From: Floccularia luteovirens
Taxonomy: Eukaryota > Basidiomycota > Agaricomycetes > Agaricales > Squamanitaceae
Assembly (NCBI GenBank): GCA_009739215.1
Contig: VSJF01000007.1
Coordinates: forward strand, 1,736,001 to 1,800,000
Reading direction: 5' to 3'
Length of the DNA stretch: 64,000 nt
Shown here piece by piece: positions 21,142-34,184 of this stretch. Numbering within the stretch: the stretch's first letter is position 1; every line of letters begins with the position of its first letter. The notes beneath the pieces are model-generated. The model was not told the DNA's origin. It worked only from the letters and a program-made list of their open reading frames with translations, and searched no databases. A program made the position numbers and the translations under genes.

Positions 21142-23177
21142 ATGCCCTCTGTACAACCGTATAGCTATGCTGACAATTCTCCTCAAATTAACAGTCCTCA
21201 CTCCTTGTTACCCTTTCTCCAATCCCAATCTCAAAATACCTTAACAAGGCTTTACACTAGGCCATCATCTTGTCTTTCGATATTCCGGTTTATTACCAGC
21301 TATTCATTGATGTCGTAACTATCTAAAACGATTATCTAGGTTGCTTGCGCCACTAGAAAGACAAGTTATTATGAACCTCTTATGGTTAGAATCTGCAATT
21401 CCCTCTTCAACAATAGCTGCATGGGTTATTCGTGAAGGGAAAAAGTTGTTCCCTCTTGGGTTTGAATGCCCATAAAGTCTAACTTGTCCTCCTAGAATAT
21501 ACGATGATGCACTGTCGACATTGTCGCGTCTTCACATACTACCCAATTCGGCGGTAAAACTTGCCTTGAATCCAACATTCAAGTCAAGTTTTCGGCAAGC
21601 AATTACCGGAGGGTGATAGTTACTTTCTCCTGGTGTTAGCCTTTTTGTATTGATGTTGAGTTAAGAGGTTCAAGTGGGAGTTTTGGTGTCCCTTCAGAGA
21701 AAGACGACAAGCGTCCACCTTTCGACATAGAAGCTCTTGATGGTTTTGCACTGGAAAGATGGGAGGTAATTATCCAGTCCTAGACATGTGCTATGCATGA
21801 AATTGAAGCAGTGAGCCTTCAGACTATTCTTTATTACATGGTCTCCTCGGGAACTGGACAATTACCTACTAAACCATCCCAAGGTGTCCTGTTCCTTCTG
21901 CAGCGTAGCGGCCTTATGGCCAATTTTCAGTACGTCCAACCAGTGTCATACTCCGTCTACTCATATGCCGTCGAAGTGGATCTACTTTGCAAATCACCTC
22001 TTCCGGTTTCCAATTCCTTCTCCACTCACCTCATGAGCAACTATGGGATCTACTATTACAATATCTGCAATTGGCAGAAGTGAGTACTTTCAAGAACCCG
22101 AGCTTCCGTTTAATACTCAAAATAATGTTAGGAAAGACAGATGGATCTTGTCGAAGTACTTGGCTTTCTGTTTATGCTATCCACTATGGAACTTGGAAGA
22201 GTCCGTATGCTTTTCCCCCCTTAAAGCATAATCTCATATTGGATAACTAGGAGTACTCCACGGAGAACCTAAGTGGAACCCAAAAGGCCATGCTTGAAGA
22301 CCTACGAGACTATGGGCTCATTTGGCAGCGAAAAGTACGTGGGTATAACAATAGAACACCTAGAAACTTACTATTCTGGATAGCCTTCATCACGGCGTTT
22401 CAGTCCCACCCGCCTTGCTACCACCTTGACCTCTTCTTCGCCACCGCTTCCCACATCGTCTGGGAGTTCCGGACCTGAAGGGTTCATTGTACTTGAAACA
22501 AATTATCGGGTATATGCTTATACAGGTATCACACCACGCCTATGACAGCTTTCGCTTCTCTCATGGTCATTAGACAACCCATTGCAGACTGCTGTCCTTA
22601 ACCTCTTTGTATTTTTGAAGTATCGGTTTCCGAATCTTGTGGTTGGCTCCATCACCCGAGAAAGCGTAAAGAAGGCTCTCACGAATGGAATTTCTGCAGA
22701 CCAAGAAAGTTACCCATCTCCGCCATTCTGTGTATATGAATACTCACATACATGTGGCTTGGCAGATTATTAGTTACCTCATTACTCATGCACACCCTCA
22801 AATGCGGAAGAATGTAAGTAATCTTCTAAACCACCGCACTCCGTCGATTGATAGGGAGTCCAGAATCCTCTGTTGCCGGTGACGGTCCAGGATCAGATAC
22901 GACTTTGGGAATTGGAAAAAAACCGCCTCAAGTCTCGAGAAGGTTCTTCCTTGTATCTCATTATTTCGTAACAATTAATAATGCGGCTATTATTGTAGGC
23001 TACCTGTATACTGCATTCGCTTCACAGGGTGATTATGAATTTGTGCTCAAGTACGCCAAAGAACTCGATGTCGTTCTATGGGAAAACCCTACGAAACGTT
23101 GCTTTTTCGGTAGTTTGGATGGGCATGCTAACATCAAAGGGTTTATTGAGAGGAGAACAATGGGTACCACTTCGTAG
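21142..23177 (+). CDS. TFB2: TFIIH core subunit Tfb2 (p52)
   Basis: Thirteen exons: 21142-21287, 21340-21444, 21496-21612, 21666-21765, 21823-21929, 21977-22079, 22132-22200, 22251-22334, 22384-22525, 22574-22704, 22766-22813, 22855-22942, 22999-23177; all phases agree. The product starts [16 protein letters not shown] and shows Tfb2 hallmarks: [94 protein letters not shown] and the C-terminal [10 protein letters not shown]…GHANIKGF. Tfb2 anchors the XPB/Ssl2 helicase in TFIIH for transcription start and nucleotide excision repair. Intron 10 (22705-22765) begins GAAAGT and ends GCAG. It keeps the conserved frame only as a GA..AG intron. All other introns are GT..AG. Confidence 0.88.
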
Positions 23178-23796
23178 TATAGTTAGGTCTGTGGTCTTCC
23201 TCATTTCTCGTACTGGACTCGATACCGTTATACATTACGGCGCATTCTCAAATATTAATAAAAACTTAGGTATCCTGTCTTCCTGTTGCTCACTGAGGCC
23301 AAGGTTCAACCGAGTGCTCCCACGACAAGATGAACAGTCGGCATTGTTGTGTAATTATTTCACACATGCCACCCGATGCTTCTATGATTGATAAGTTCAA
23401 CAGAGGATCCTTTTTTTGTGCCACCTTCTCCTGGTTCGTCACATGGCTATTAGCGCTAACCTGACAGCTACTTAATCATAATTTTTGCGGCAGCTAATAT
23501 TGATAAAACAGTGAAAGAGATATACTTAAGAGTAAATTGCCCTATTCTCAATAAGTGGTGAGGGTCCGAGATGAGCGGGATTTAGATGAAAGGTCAGTTA
23601 ATAGCTTATATAATTGGTATTTGCATGATTCTAATTGCTGCTTTTGGAATAAATATGAAAGTGAAAACTTGTACTAATACTTGTGCAAATTGGTGAAGAG
23701 TAAAAAAAAAAAGGAAAATGTAAAACGCCTCTATACAACTTTGTGGCAGAACCTCCCACTTTGATAGGTGAGGAAAAAGGCTGTATTTCAATAACA

Positions 23797-25561
23797 TCAA
23801 TGACCCCCATATTCTCCAACATTTGTGAAATTGTCAGAACTTGATAGTGATCCTGGTGCCGTAGTATATGAAGCTTCATAATGGACTGCAGAATGAGAAG
23901 AAACTGGATGAAGAGTCGTGGTATCAATCAAGCTATTGTCACTGTTGGGGGTCCATGACGATCCGAAAGACTGGCTTGTAGTATGGTAAGATCCTTGTGG
24001 AGAGAACGGGAGCGTGGGCGATGGGGTGAATGACGTTCCCGAATGAGGGCTACTACGCCTTTCTTTGGCATGCTCAGATGCCTCTCGTGCATGCCATTGC
24101 ATACGGTGCGTTGTCCCTTCACGATTATTCCCAGCATTGTGACCATGAAATCGGGGATTGAAATTCGGTGACATACTTTCAGTCTCCCTCCTTGTCATAA
24201 TAGTTCCTTCATCATAGGGATTACTAGGTCGTAATCTGGAACGCTCTGGGTATAGATTTCCGCTTCCCCCTTGATCATGAGAACTCGCTTGGAACCGACC
24301 TGCATTTACTTGAAGTGGTGACCATCCCTCTGCCTGTTGTAGTATTGCAGGATCGCGTCTCCTTCCGCTTTGATGATGCCCTGAAGGAGATAATCCGAGA
24401 TCTTGGCGGCCCAAGGGTGAGAGTAGACTATCGCCAGACATTTGCCATCGATCTCCACTGCGACCAAAGATGTTGGCAGCCGACGATGAAGTGTGGTTTG
24501 ACGAGAGAGGGAACAGAGAGCTTCCTCCAAATGGGTTGTTAATTGGGGGTGCTTGACTAGGGCTGCCTCCCCAAGTCGGAGATTCGGGTATGTTATATAA
24601 TTGATCTTCCATCTTGCATTCGAGTGGTTCAAGGTCTTCGGCTTCACACCTAGATTCTAATTGAACAGTGAAAATGATGAAGCATAAAGCAACTCACACA
24701 AGCCTTGGTTTCCCATCAGGGCCTATCTCAACCTTTGGAGGAACCCGAAAATTAGTCAAGCGAAAAATTTGTGGGGGCATATATAATGCCATTATGTCTG
24801 GTCGTGTTGAAGGTCGCTGGAGAAAATTAAATTGAAGGTTAGTGTCACTCTTAAGCTTCCCATCGTACCCGCACCTTGAGCTTCCCAGAACGGATATCTT
24901 CGGATGTATAGTATGATATCAGGTGGAGGTCGGATCCTTCGATGGTAACAGTTATTGTCTGTAATACAGTCTTCATCAACATTACCGTTGTTCGAGAGTG
25001 GTTTGACAGACCTTCTTTATCAATCCATTTGGCTTAAAGGTTCCTTGGTCGCTATTACTGTGGTTGCTAGGAAGGCTTCTATAACTTCCCCCAACTTGGT
25101 CGGGGGAATTTCTTCGAGCCATTCCTTTGTTAGTGGACTCCTCGATAGGGTAGGGTTTTTTATGGTTCCCTCTGCTGCTCGTCCTTTCATTGATTTCACG
25201 GTACACCTAATTGGGAGGTCTGTAGGAACAACGAGCAGCTATAAGGAGCATTCTCACAAGAAAATTTCCTACGATGCGGGAGGGAGACCATAGGAGACCA
25301 TCTCGAGGTAAGGACCCAAGGGTTAGCTTGCATTGTTCGGATGGTCAGGTGGAGCTTACCTGTCCAGCGTTTGATCCCGCTCTCCTCAACGCTGAAAACA
25401 AACACAGCCCCGCTCTTGATCATCGTCCTACGTTCCGAGTCGTTGAGGCGACGAGTAATTCTCGGGATGACGCCTTGTCTTGCTGCATGTATAAGCCTCA
25501 ACGCATTTACCGTGGTTTCTACATAGCCAATGAATGGAGGTACATCTGGGTTGCTCGTCAT
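23797..25561 (-). CDS. Gti1/Pac2 (WOPR) family transcriptional regulator
   Basis: Starts at 25561 with MTSNPDVPPFIGYVETTVNA; six exons. The first WOPR block reads RRLNDSERRTMIKSGAVFVF, then ESGIKRWTDG and WSPSRIVGNFLVYRE across splices. After a Ser/Asn linker the second block reads GLIKKTITVTIEG…ISYYTSEDI, then IFRLTNFRVPPKVEIGPDGK. The rest (from about 24640 down) is a long Ser/Gly/Pro-rich tail ending NVGEYGGH. The bipartite domain is the DNA-binding unit of Wor1/Ryp1/Sge1/Gti1 proteins, regulators of morphology, spore or gluconate responses; the target process here is unknown. The acceptor after GKPRLV is the one at TCTAG, which alone restores the tail frame. Confidence 0.88.
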
Positions 25562-28500
25562 CTTTGTACGGTTGAGCTTGAGGTTGTTAGACAATCGAGT
25601 TGTGGGGGTGTGTTACTAGGAAGATGAGTCGCTTTATCATCCGTCCTTGAGCTATACTTTTCATAATCAGAAATCTGGCTCCGAATCGATTATGTGCTGA
25701 AATTTGCCACTTGTAGGGCGTCTAGGAATGGAATCTTACATCGGCGTCCAATAGCCTTTACAAGGTAGGGGAGTACGTTACCCGGAAGCCCTGTTTACTT
25801 GACATGTTCAACGCCACAGTGTCACCTGTGTCACTTGCCTTCTTTTGCCTTGTTTGATTCATTTGTGTCGATTTTTCACCCAAAGAATACCACACTGATC
25901 TATTCAGGTAACTTATCTTGAACTTATTCACGGTTTTAGATGGCTGAAGATCCGATGTTTCCAGGGCTCATGTGCCCAACCTGAATGGGACAAGATTGTG
26001 TATTGTTTGTGGTACAAAGAATTTCATACATGAGTTGTTCAATCTCTTGGCTTCTTTGGCCTCGAGAATCAAATATCATTCTGGGATGGAAGGCAGGAAT
26101 CTTTGTTATTGGAATGAGCCCAGGCATGGATACTTTCACGAACAACAACTCCTCTTCCTCGAAGGAATAGAAACGCTGATTCCCCTCAAGGTTCTAACCT
26201 TTCTCCGTGGACTATAACCGGGCCGCTCCCCTTAACGGCAGGCAGCGGTGAGGTGAGGCTCGGGCATCAGGAACATTATCTGTGCTCGATCTCAAACGAG
26301 GTCCAACAATGCAGCCGCTAACATGCGCCATTGACAGTTCATTGGCCGTTTATACAAGTCCACAACTCGGTTCACGAAGAGAACAATACTTCTACAATAC
26401 GACCTCAGGAAGTTGTTACCGTTGCATCTGGGCGCCATATATGTCATGCTCCGAGGCGATGAGAATATTTCAAAAAGTCTTGATAAAATTTACGTGGTCG
26501 AAGTTGTGCGAATACTGTAATGTCTTTACGAGTAAAAGGCGTTCCATTTGTAGTCGAGATGCGACTATATGGTTGTCTTTGTCCACGGAGAGAACGGATT
26601 GTCAGCGAATCGGAAAATGTTAGTGATGAGTTGTTCTGTTAGGAGCATGGACTATACATGAGGCTTGGGATACCATCAAACATGAAAGCAAAGGGTACAA
26701 AACAATGAGCCTGAGGCACATTGTGGGAGACGAATCAAAAATAGGATTGGTTGGTGACATGCGTTTGTAGATAGTCCCAGAGGTATCAATGAATTTAAAA
26801 TACCACATTCCCACAGTGACACATATACAGGACGTAACTGTAGTAGCATGGATCAAGGAAATCAAGGACCTTCTATCCTGGTGACGACTAGTCGAACCAT
26901 TGTTTTCTCTTCAAAATTCGGGACATTCTTACGCGATTTACATCTTCGGCATATCCTTTTTTTTACGGGATATAATTGTAACGGTATCTGCAAATGCATC
27001 ACATCCCGGTAAATCCTCCCACCCCACCTTATATGGGCTGTAAGATTACCAGACAGTATCGGCATATTCGTCATCATATTTCAATACAACAAGTTGAACA
27101 CAAAAATCTCAATATGCGGAGCCAAACTCCAAATTCTGCAAAAATTCCTCGGCGATCTCCTCATCGAATTGATCAAAGATCCAAAGTTTCCCTAATTTCT
27201 CGCATAAGAGCTTCGAAAAGGGCGCCATACTATTGGGAAGGGCCGTTACTTCGAAACGGATATATCCTCGAGACTTAGGATCAACTACATGGGACTGCTA
27301 CTGCAAATAATGGGCCAGCGGGCTTCTAGAGACCAAACGTTTAAGGAAGTTGCTAACACCGACTAGAAATACAGAGCTTTAGGGGATTACACATACGGGC
27401 ATTTTAGCACTAAGACTTCTCGTCTGGATTCATGTACATTTCAGAGGTTCTGTGGGAGGAGTTGGTCGACATTCATCCTCATTTAGACTTTTCTAATGCA
27501 TACTGAGAAAATTATTAATGTCCAAGGTCCCCGTGGTTGCCAAAGATATAAACAGTGACCTCAGAATGTGACCTCAGAATTCACAAAATTTTTGCGGGCA
27601 ATTCCAAGGTCGCCGATTCGCAGTATTATGTATGAGCAGTGAACGATTGAAGCTATAACGGATCATTATGCAACTAGGGCATTAGGGGTAGTATATTGGT
27701 AATGTCCTAGGGGGATACTAGCGTTGATATATTAGAGCAAGTGCGGTGGCTGGTTATGGGAAACACACCTGAGTCTGCTGGCGAAATGTTTCGTACCATA
27801 CATGTGATGAATCATGCCGGCGCATGCTTCCAATTGAATCCATAACGGCGCGTCTGCAATGTATCAAGAGAACAGACCAATGTAGTGATTTCCGACCAAT
27901 ACAGTTATACAAAGAGGTCGTAACACGAGGTATACACTTATTCGCCGCATAGAGGACAATGGCTATTGCTCCTGAAATTAACTGGGTATCCCATCAGGCC
28001 GATGATGTCCGCAAGAGGTGTGGTGTATATTGATAGTCACGTTGCCAAAGTGAAAAACTCCGGAGCACACTCGCCGCCATATCGTTGGGAAGCTGGTTAT
28101 CATCCTTTGATGAAAGAACTGTTGAAGAGGAATCAATGGTCACAACTTGTTCATAATTGGCATTTAGGTGCTTTAAAACATGACGAATGCCGCACGATGT
28201 GATAAACATAGAAACATAGTACATGTTCCTCCGGAAACCTACGTCACCTCATAGTGTGTGCCAACCTCCTTGTGATGTAAGGTTAGTTTTTGGAATCTAT
28301 TATAGATCAAAGCTGATAGCAAAAGTGCTTCGACCTGGGCCTGAACTGCGGCGATGAAAATCTTACCATGTGCAACATTCGTGTTTCCAAGAGGCGCTCA
28401 TCACTATTTTGACACAGTAATAATCAGAAGCGACCTTCGTAAGTCGGGATCTATTCCAGTTCGAGCATAAAGCTTCAAGTTTGGGATAGGGAAAACTGGT

Positions 28501-31500
28501 TCGTTAAATTTTAATGAGAAACATGTTGACTCCCACTGAGTACCATTTGTTGGTCGGAGTTCCAAGTTCGAAATTTTGTCCCGGTGGTTTGAACGTTCCA
28601 AGTTGCATCTTCGGACGACAACGTTATCCAATTTCTGTTTTATGAAAATGAGATAGGAAAATAGACGACCCCATAGCACCGTTTTCGGGTAAATACCCAG
28701 GTATGTGACAGATCGATACCAATTGCATTTCAAATTCAAGTTCAAAGATGTTACATGTATTGTTATTACAACATCGGCGGAAGTTGGAGATACTTCTCAT
28801 GATCTCTGGCTGTTAATGCACTGCATCTGTTATCAATACGAATCCAATCCATCTCTGCCGTAAGTTTCTGCGCGCACAATCAACCCCGTCGATGGTCATT
28901 ATCTTTCAACTCACAAGGTATCTTATCCACTAACACATCCATTGCGTCGAAGGAAACCTTGCTAGGACATTACCATTTATGTATGACATGTGAACCTCCC
29001 TGAGGATGTACACTGACGTTTCATAGAAAAGCCGCTTCCTTGATGCAACGCAAGAAACAGAACAAACAAGATGATGTTATCCCCGAATTTAGTAATCACT
29101 TGGCTGAAAGACCTTCCCTTCATATTCGTCCCGTATATACAGTACAAAACCCTCACAATGTACCTAGCAATCAGTTCTAAATCAGATTAATACCGAATGG
29201 TAGTTTGCAAAATTTTCTCAGCATTCAATGGTGAGCGCTCAACCTACGTACCCTCATTAATCTGGAGGTCGTCAAAATTTTCCGATCGCTGACAACTACC
29301 TATTCCTACCCAGGAAGCTGGCTCTGGATTTCTGGAGGAAGTTATTATGTTCCAGGTAAGTAAAGAGGAAGAAGGTTGCATCAATGACGGTCATAAGTTT
29401 CCTTTAGTTGATGACTTGCGATCGTGATCAACTATAATCTTATTTAATAGGAACCACGCAGTTACCGCTTGTCAGACAAAGAAGTATATGCACTCCAAGA
29501 TCCTTCAGAAATTTGGAGTTATAAAGATGGTATGTTAAAGATATCTGAAGCGGTGCTCGCATTTTCCAGGGCTCGGTCGAAATTAATTAATTGTGGGTAA
29601 TAATCCAGTGCTAATGATCCTAGTGGCTGACTCACCTGGCTCATGCACTATGAACTTATAAACACGATACAATCAAGGTAACCTCGAACCTCTTATCTTG
29701 TCATATCCGTCGATTTTGAAGAATATCTTAGCTGATCATGAATTTGATATTGCGAGGTTGCGATAACAAAGTCTGTAATGATGAGAGATAACAAGAAAGA
29801 AAGTCATCTTGCTTTATCATATTCGACTCATGTCGCCTACTTTCAGCTTGTCTGCATCCGTTCATCTACGGCAAAGGTCTGTGAGTATATAGATTTGAAC
29901 AGGTGATCGACCTTCTGCTACATTTGTTCTGTGCTTAGATTGGAATACAGTTCTATGTGCCCCTCTGGGTCCGAGTGGCCTGGAAATGAAGAGGCCAATG
30001 AAACAGAGATAGACCGGTGTGTGCCGGATTTACCCTAAATATTTGAGTTTGTCCTCGATTCTTGCCTTTCTGATCAACTTCCGCTCGAATCATGTGTCCC
30101 TTCTTGGGTTATTGATATTCACATATCATCTACCACGAGCAATGGCATCTATCACCATCTCAGGAATGGTATTCAATCTCCCAGGCACCACTCCCGAACG
30201 ACACACACATGGATGTGAAATTGAACCGAGTAGCCAACTGAAAGCGCTGGATTCATCCATCGTGTGTACCAGACCGTCTTGATAAGTATGACGGTGCTTG
30301 ACATTAGCATGCTATGGGGTGTGTCAACAATGACCCAGGAATCGGGATGACGGTATCCTCGGATATATATTTCGCTTTTGGCAAAGTTTGTTGTTGTTCA
30401 CGACTAATTACCGTGGCTTGGCTGTTTTCCTATTGAGCTTAGAATATTCCCGGAACCGGGCCCATCTTTGATTCGAATAGCGGCAGAAATAATACAAAGG
30501 GATCCTGATAAGTAACTACTTCTTCTCACCCGCAATTGAACTTCAGGCATGGTTACAACACGTCTCCGCAAACCTACGTTCTATCGTGATGTATTACGAC
30601 AGTCCCTTATTTTGGAAACTCTCCTCCCGTGGTTGCATCTTGTCGAATACATTACGGGACTTCCAAGTTCATGGGACTGAAGTTCGTAACAAGTTACCAT
30701 TGGCTTGAGGCCATATGTTCTACTTTCATATCACAACTTTCGGAAATTGTCGAGCCTCATGCTTAATCTGATGGAGCCGCGTGATTTGTATGGTAACACG
30801 TTCTTTCATCACTATCAGTGTATTTTATCCTGGGACTGACTTTTTCTGTGAAAATTTAAATGATGTCTGGCCGTGAATCGATTGTGCTTGGACTCAAAAA
30901 TACTTCCTTTCAACATAATGTCGTAATTTGCGACATCGAGCTAACTATATAAGGTCTGACCACATTGCACTGATGATATCGATGACATATGACTGAGCAT
31001 ATATTTTTACAGGGACACATTACATGTTCCACGTCTACGGCAGTTCTTTTTAGTGCGTTGCTGTGAGACACAAAAATACACGCACTTCTACCATCTCTCA
31101 ACCTCCGTTCCATTGTAATTCCGATATCATTCCAAGTTCACGGGATATGTTCAGGTGCCTCGGGGCATTTTTTTGCGATGGTTGATTAGGCAATGCTATC
31201 GCCGCACATAAGGTCTTTGCAATTCTGTTACAGGAAATACTATCTACAGATGTGTATGTATAAACGGACAGTACGCCTATCTCAAAAGTCTGTCTAATCG
31301 TGGAGTTATATCTGTTCGTTAATAATCTTATTTTTATAAGGTTGAGCTACTAGACCGCCGGTGTCAGTACTGAGACCTCTCAACTGGGTAGTTTGCAGCT
31401 GTCAGACCACGCACAGAGTCATATAAAGTAACCATGTGCCACCACAAAGCGGCACTGTTCACCTCTTATATTGTTCGGTTATCGGCGGCCTTATGACAGA

Positions 31501-31813
31501 TGTGACTATTGTTAGCGCGAAGTATCGGACCGGTCTGGTTCCGATGTCAAATGCCTTACTTCAATCCTGCAAAGAGTGATTGGAGCTTCAAAGCCTAAAG
31601 TTTCTGCCTCAGAAAAGGATCAGAGATCCCCTCCCTGGCCGCAGGTTCTCTGTAGCCGGGCGCAGTAGATGATTTAGATGAGATAACAAAGTGTTTGTGT
31701 ATGTTTTATCTGGAAGCCTATAGGCAGGACCTAGTTTTGCTTACTAATGTGTTCCGGTGAACGCAGGAAACTTTCCTCAGTGTTGGCATTTACTTTGGTC
31801 GGATTGATACGAT
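25562..31813. other. 6.2-kb stretch without a recognisable gene
   Basis: No intact gene, RNA or complete transposon could be recognised on either strand. Short open pieces occur (for example minus 28404-28745, plus 27966-28202, and a plus-strand exon-like pair at about 29311-29363 and 29452-29530 joined by a GTAAGT intron). None carries a known motif or joins into a convincing product. The stretch looks like old, mutated sequence rather than simple repeats. Confidence 0.4.
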
Positions 31814-32305
31814 ATGCCACCTACTGCTTTGCCTCTGAAAGTACCTGCTACGCCAGCTAGAATAGCTGAACACGACAAGGACAAAACACCAGTGCCTTCT
31901 GCAAAACAGCCCCCTAAGTTGGGAACCATTGCACCTAACGACATATCAAGTCCTCATGAATTAACTGCTTTTGTGAGATTTAGTATTTTATTTTGGCATT
32001 CGCTTGCAACTTCTCATCGTGATGATAGGTAGAAACATTATTAGAACAACTGGATAGCAAGTTTGACGAGATGTCTACTCAGATATTAGATAGGAGTAAG
32101 TGGATTCATGTCCTCATTCCTTTCCCCTCCATTAACGTGCTTTTCTTCATTATTTGTTACAGTGTCCCAAATGTCAGATCGTGTTGATGCTTTAGAAGCT
32201 TCCATACATGATATAATAAACGGAGACGTCAGTATACCTCAATCACCATCGCCCATGCCGGGGACGCCTGGCCAGGGTGTTAGGAAGAGTGATAGTGGCC
32301 TTTGA
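31814..32305 (+). CDS. Heat shock factor-binding protein 1-like
   Basis: Three exons, 31814-31972, 32029-32095, 32163-32305, giving 122 residues. The centre (SSPHELTAFVETLLEQLDSK, then FDEMSTQILDRMSQMSDRVD, then ALEASIHDII) matches the HSBP1 coiled coil, with heptad-spaced Leu, Ile and Met and the typical AxVxxLLxQxxxKFxxMSxQI spacing. HSBP1 proteins are small trimeric coiled coils that bind trimeric Hsf1 and also act in WASH assembly. The N-terminal 50 residues (Pro/Lys-rich) and the Pro/Ser tail are extra compared with the animal protein of about 76 residues. Found from the spliced frame; no single long ORF shows it. Confidence 0.82.
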
Positions 32306-32892
32306 TACCACACACGCGTTTTGTCGTTCCTGTAGATTCAAGGCAGTCAAGGGTCCCCTGACTGTAGAGAAATCGATGGTACTTCTTCATTCACTTCACC
32401 TTGATCATATGTCACCAACAATACCCCGGCAAACAAATCAAGACAGGGTTCAGCTTCATAGAAATATTCACTCTCAAATCGGGCGCAATTAAATCCCGTC
32501 AATTGGTATAAACTTTTATGTGGAGATAACAATGACCTACAAAATCGGTGTAGAGAGACAATTTTTTAGATTAAACTGTATCTGTGAAATCACCCCCTCG
32601 ATTTCGTCTCTCAGCATTGTTATCAGTTTTTGGCATGGCCAGGGCAAATAATAATGTTAACATACGGATGTTCTTATATGAAAGATAAACTCTTAAACTA
32701 TTATATTCCTCCTAGTTTGACAGCAAGCACAATCCACAAATGGGTCTGCAGCAATTTAACACCTAACAAAAATTCGTCCCTGAATCACTTTCTCTTAAAA
32801 ACTCCATTCATATATCTCACGTCGAACATTGTTGTCGGGCTGACTATTGCAAGCTCTTCGCTCTTCCAGAGCTGCTTGCTCCTTCTTCTCAA

Positions 32893-34184
32893 ATGGCTGA
32901 CGGTGTTTCCTATAGTTCTTCGGGGTACTCTCGATTTCAAGCCATTTTAACTGCGAGACCTGGCTCCGGTATCACCCTGCCCCCAGTCACAAACAACGTC
33001 TACTCTGGGAACGACTGGCAAGATTGGAGCGAGCAATCATACGCCCATACCAACAGAAAGCGAAAGCGCGATTCATTATTGATAGGACCTGGTAATATGG
33101 GGAAAGCTTTGAAAAGTGCAATTGAGAACGAAGCTACGGTTGCCAGAGAGGTTTGTACCATCTATTTTATAACCTTGATAATAACATTGAGACAATTCAT
33201 ATACAGCAAGCACTTCACTTTCATGACAAGCAGCAATTAATGGACGCGCTTCAAAATCGTTTCAAAGGGTCAGAGCAAGTAGATTTTCATGGCACTTGTG
33301 AGGTGATGGATTATGGTGTAACACATAAACAACGAATCCAAACGATGACCCATGATATATGGAAAGCTACTGGCTACCGCTTTACGTGCGTAACTAGGGC
33401 ATTAGCACGCCAGGAAATTATAATATAACAAAATCATTGATGCAGCGTCAAGGACCATCCAAGTATCAAGGATGGTCACAAAACTCGATTCTGGTGCTCG
33501 CAAGACGAAGCACATAGGTCGAAAAACTCTAGAGTAGCTCGCCTCTCCCAGCCGCCAAAACCACGACTTTCGAGCGGTGGTGCAGCGCTAGCAAAAACTC
33601 GCTTTCCATGCCGGAGTCGTTTACTCATTTCATCCCGAGATTGTGAGAAACCAGGCGTTCGAATCCTCACTGTACGAATACATCATGAAGTCGCGCATGA
33701 ACCCTATGTCGATGCCTCCCTTCCCCCAGAAGTAACTCACGCTATTTGGGAAAGTTTTGGCTGGTTGCCAAACACAATACCTGGAAATCCAGGTTTGATA
33801 GACGACACGAGACAGGATTCTGAAGAAGCGGGAATCAAAGACATGACTTCCGACGAAACTATGTCAGACGAGGATGGTGACGCGGATTCAGATCCAGACG
33901 CCTGTGGTCATGAAGAATCGCCTCAGCTGGGGAGCAGTCCAACATTCAATTTACAAAATAACCAAAACCTAGTGCATCCAGATATTTACCAACAAAGGAT
34001 GAGGGCACATATCAGTAACATTCGTGATTTCTGTGATGGGCTAGAATACCAATTACAGTTCAACGACTATCGCATGTTGGGTGTTTTAGAACGCGAGGGA
34101 GGTTCCTTTCTGCAGCTAGTAGAAGACTGTTTGAAGAAGGAAGGAAGATTAGCAGAAGCATCTACAACTGGACCTCAACATTAA
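32893..34184 (+). CDS. Conserved-type protein with Cys/His zinc-finger-like core
   Basis: Three exons, 32893-33150, 33207-33385, 33446-34184, giving 391 residues in frame. The core reads TVKDHPSIKDGHKTRFWCSQ, then FPCRSRLLISSRDC, then VRIHHEVAHEP. This C, C, C, H…H order with an RFWCSQD block resembles the WRKY/GCM or FAR1-like zinc-binding fold used by DNA-binding or transposase-derived proteins. A highly acidic segment (SDEDGDADSDPDA) and a helical C-terminus follow. The N-terminus has a basic NRKRKRD, a possible nuclear signal. No family name can be assigned; a domesticated-transposase or transcription-factor role is a guess. Confidence 0.6.

Noticed and set aside
21142..23177. Tfb2 region first read as a frameshifted pseudogene
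   Set aside because: All apparent stops and shifts disappear with 45-61-nt introns whose phases agree over 13 exons; only the GA..AG donor remains odd.
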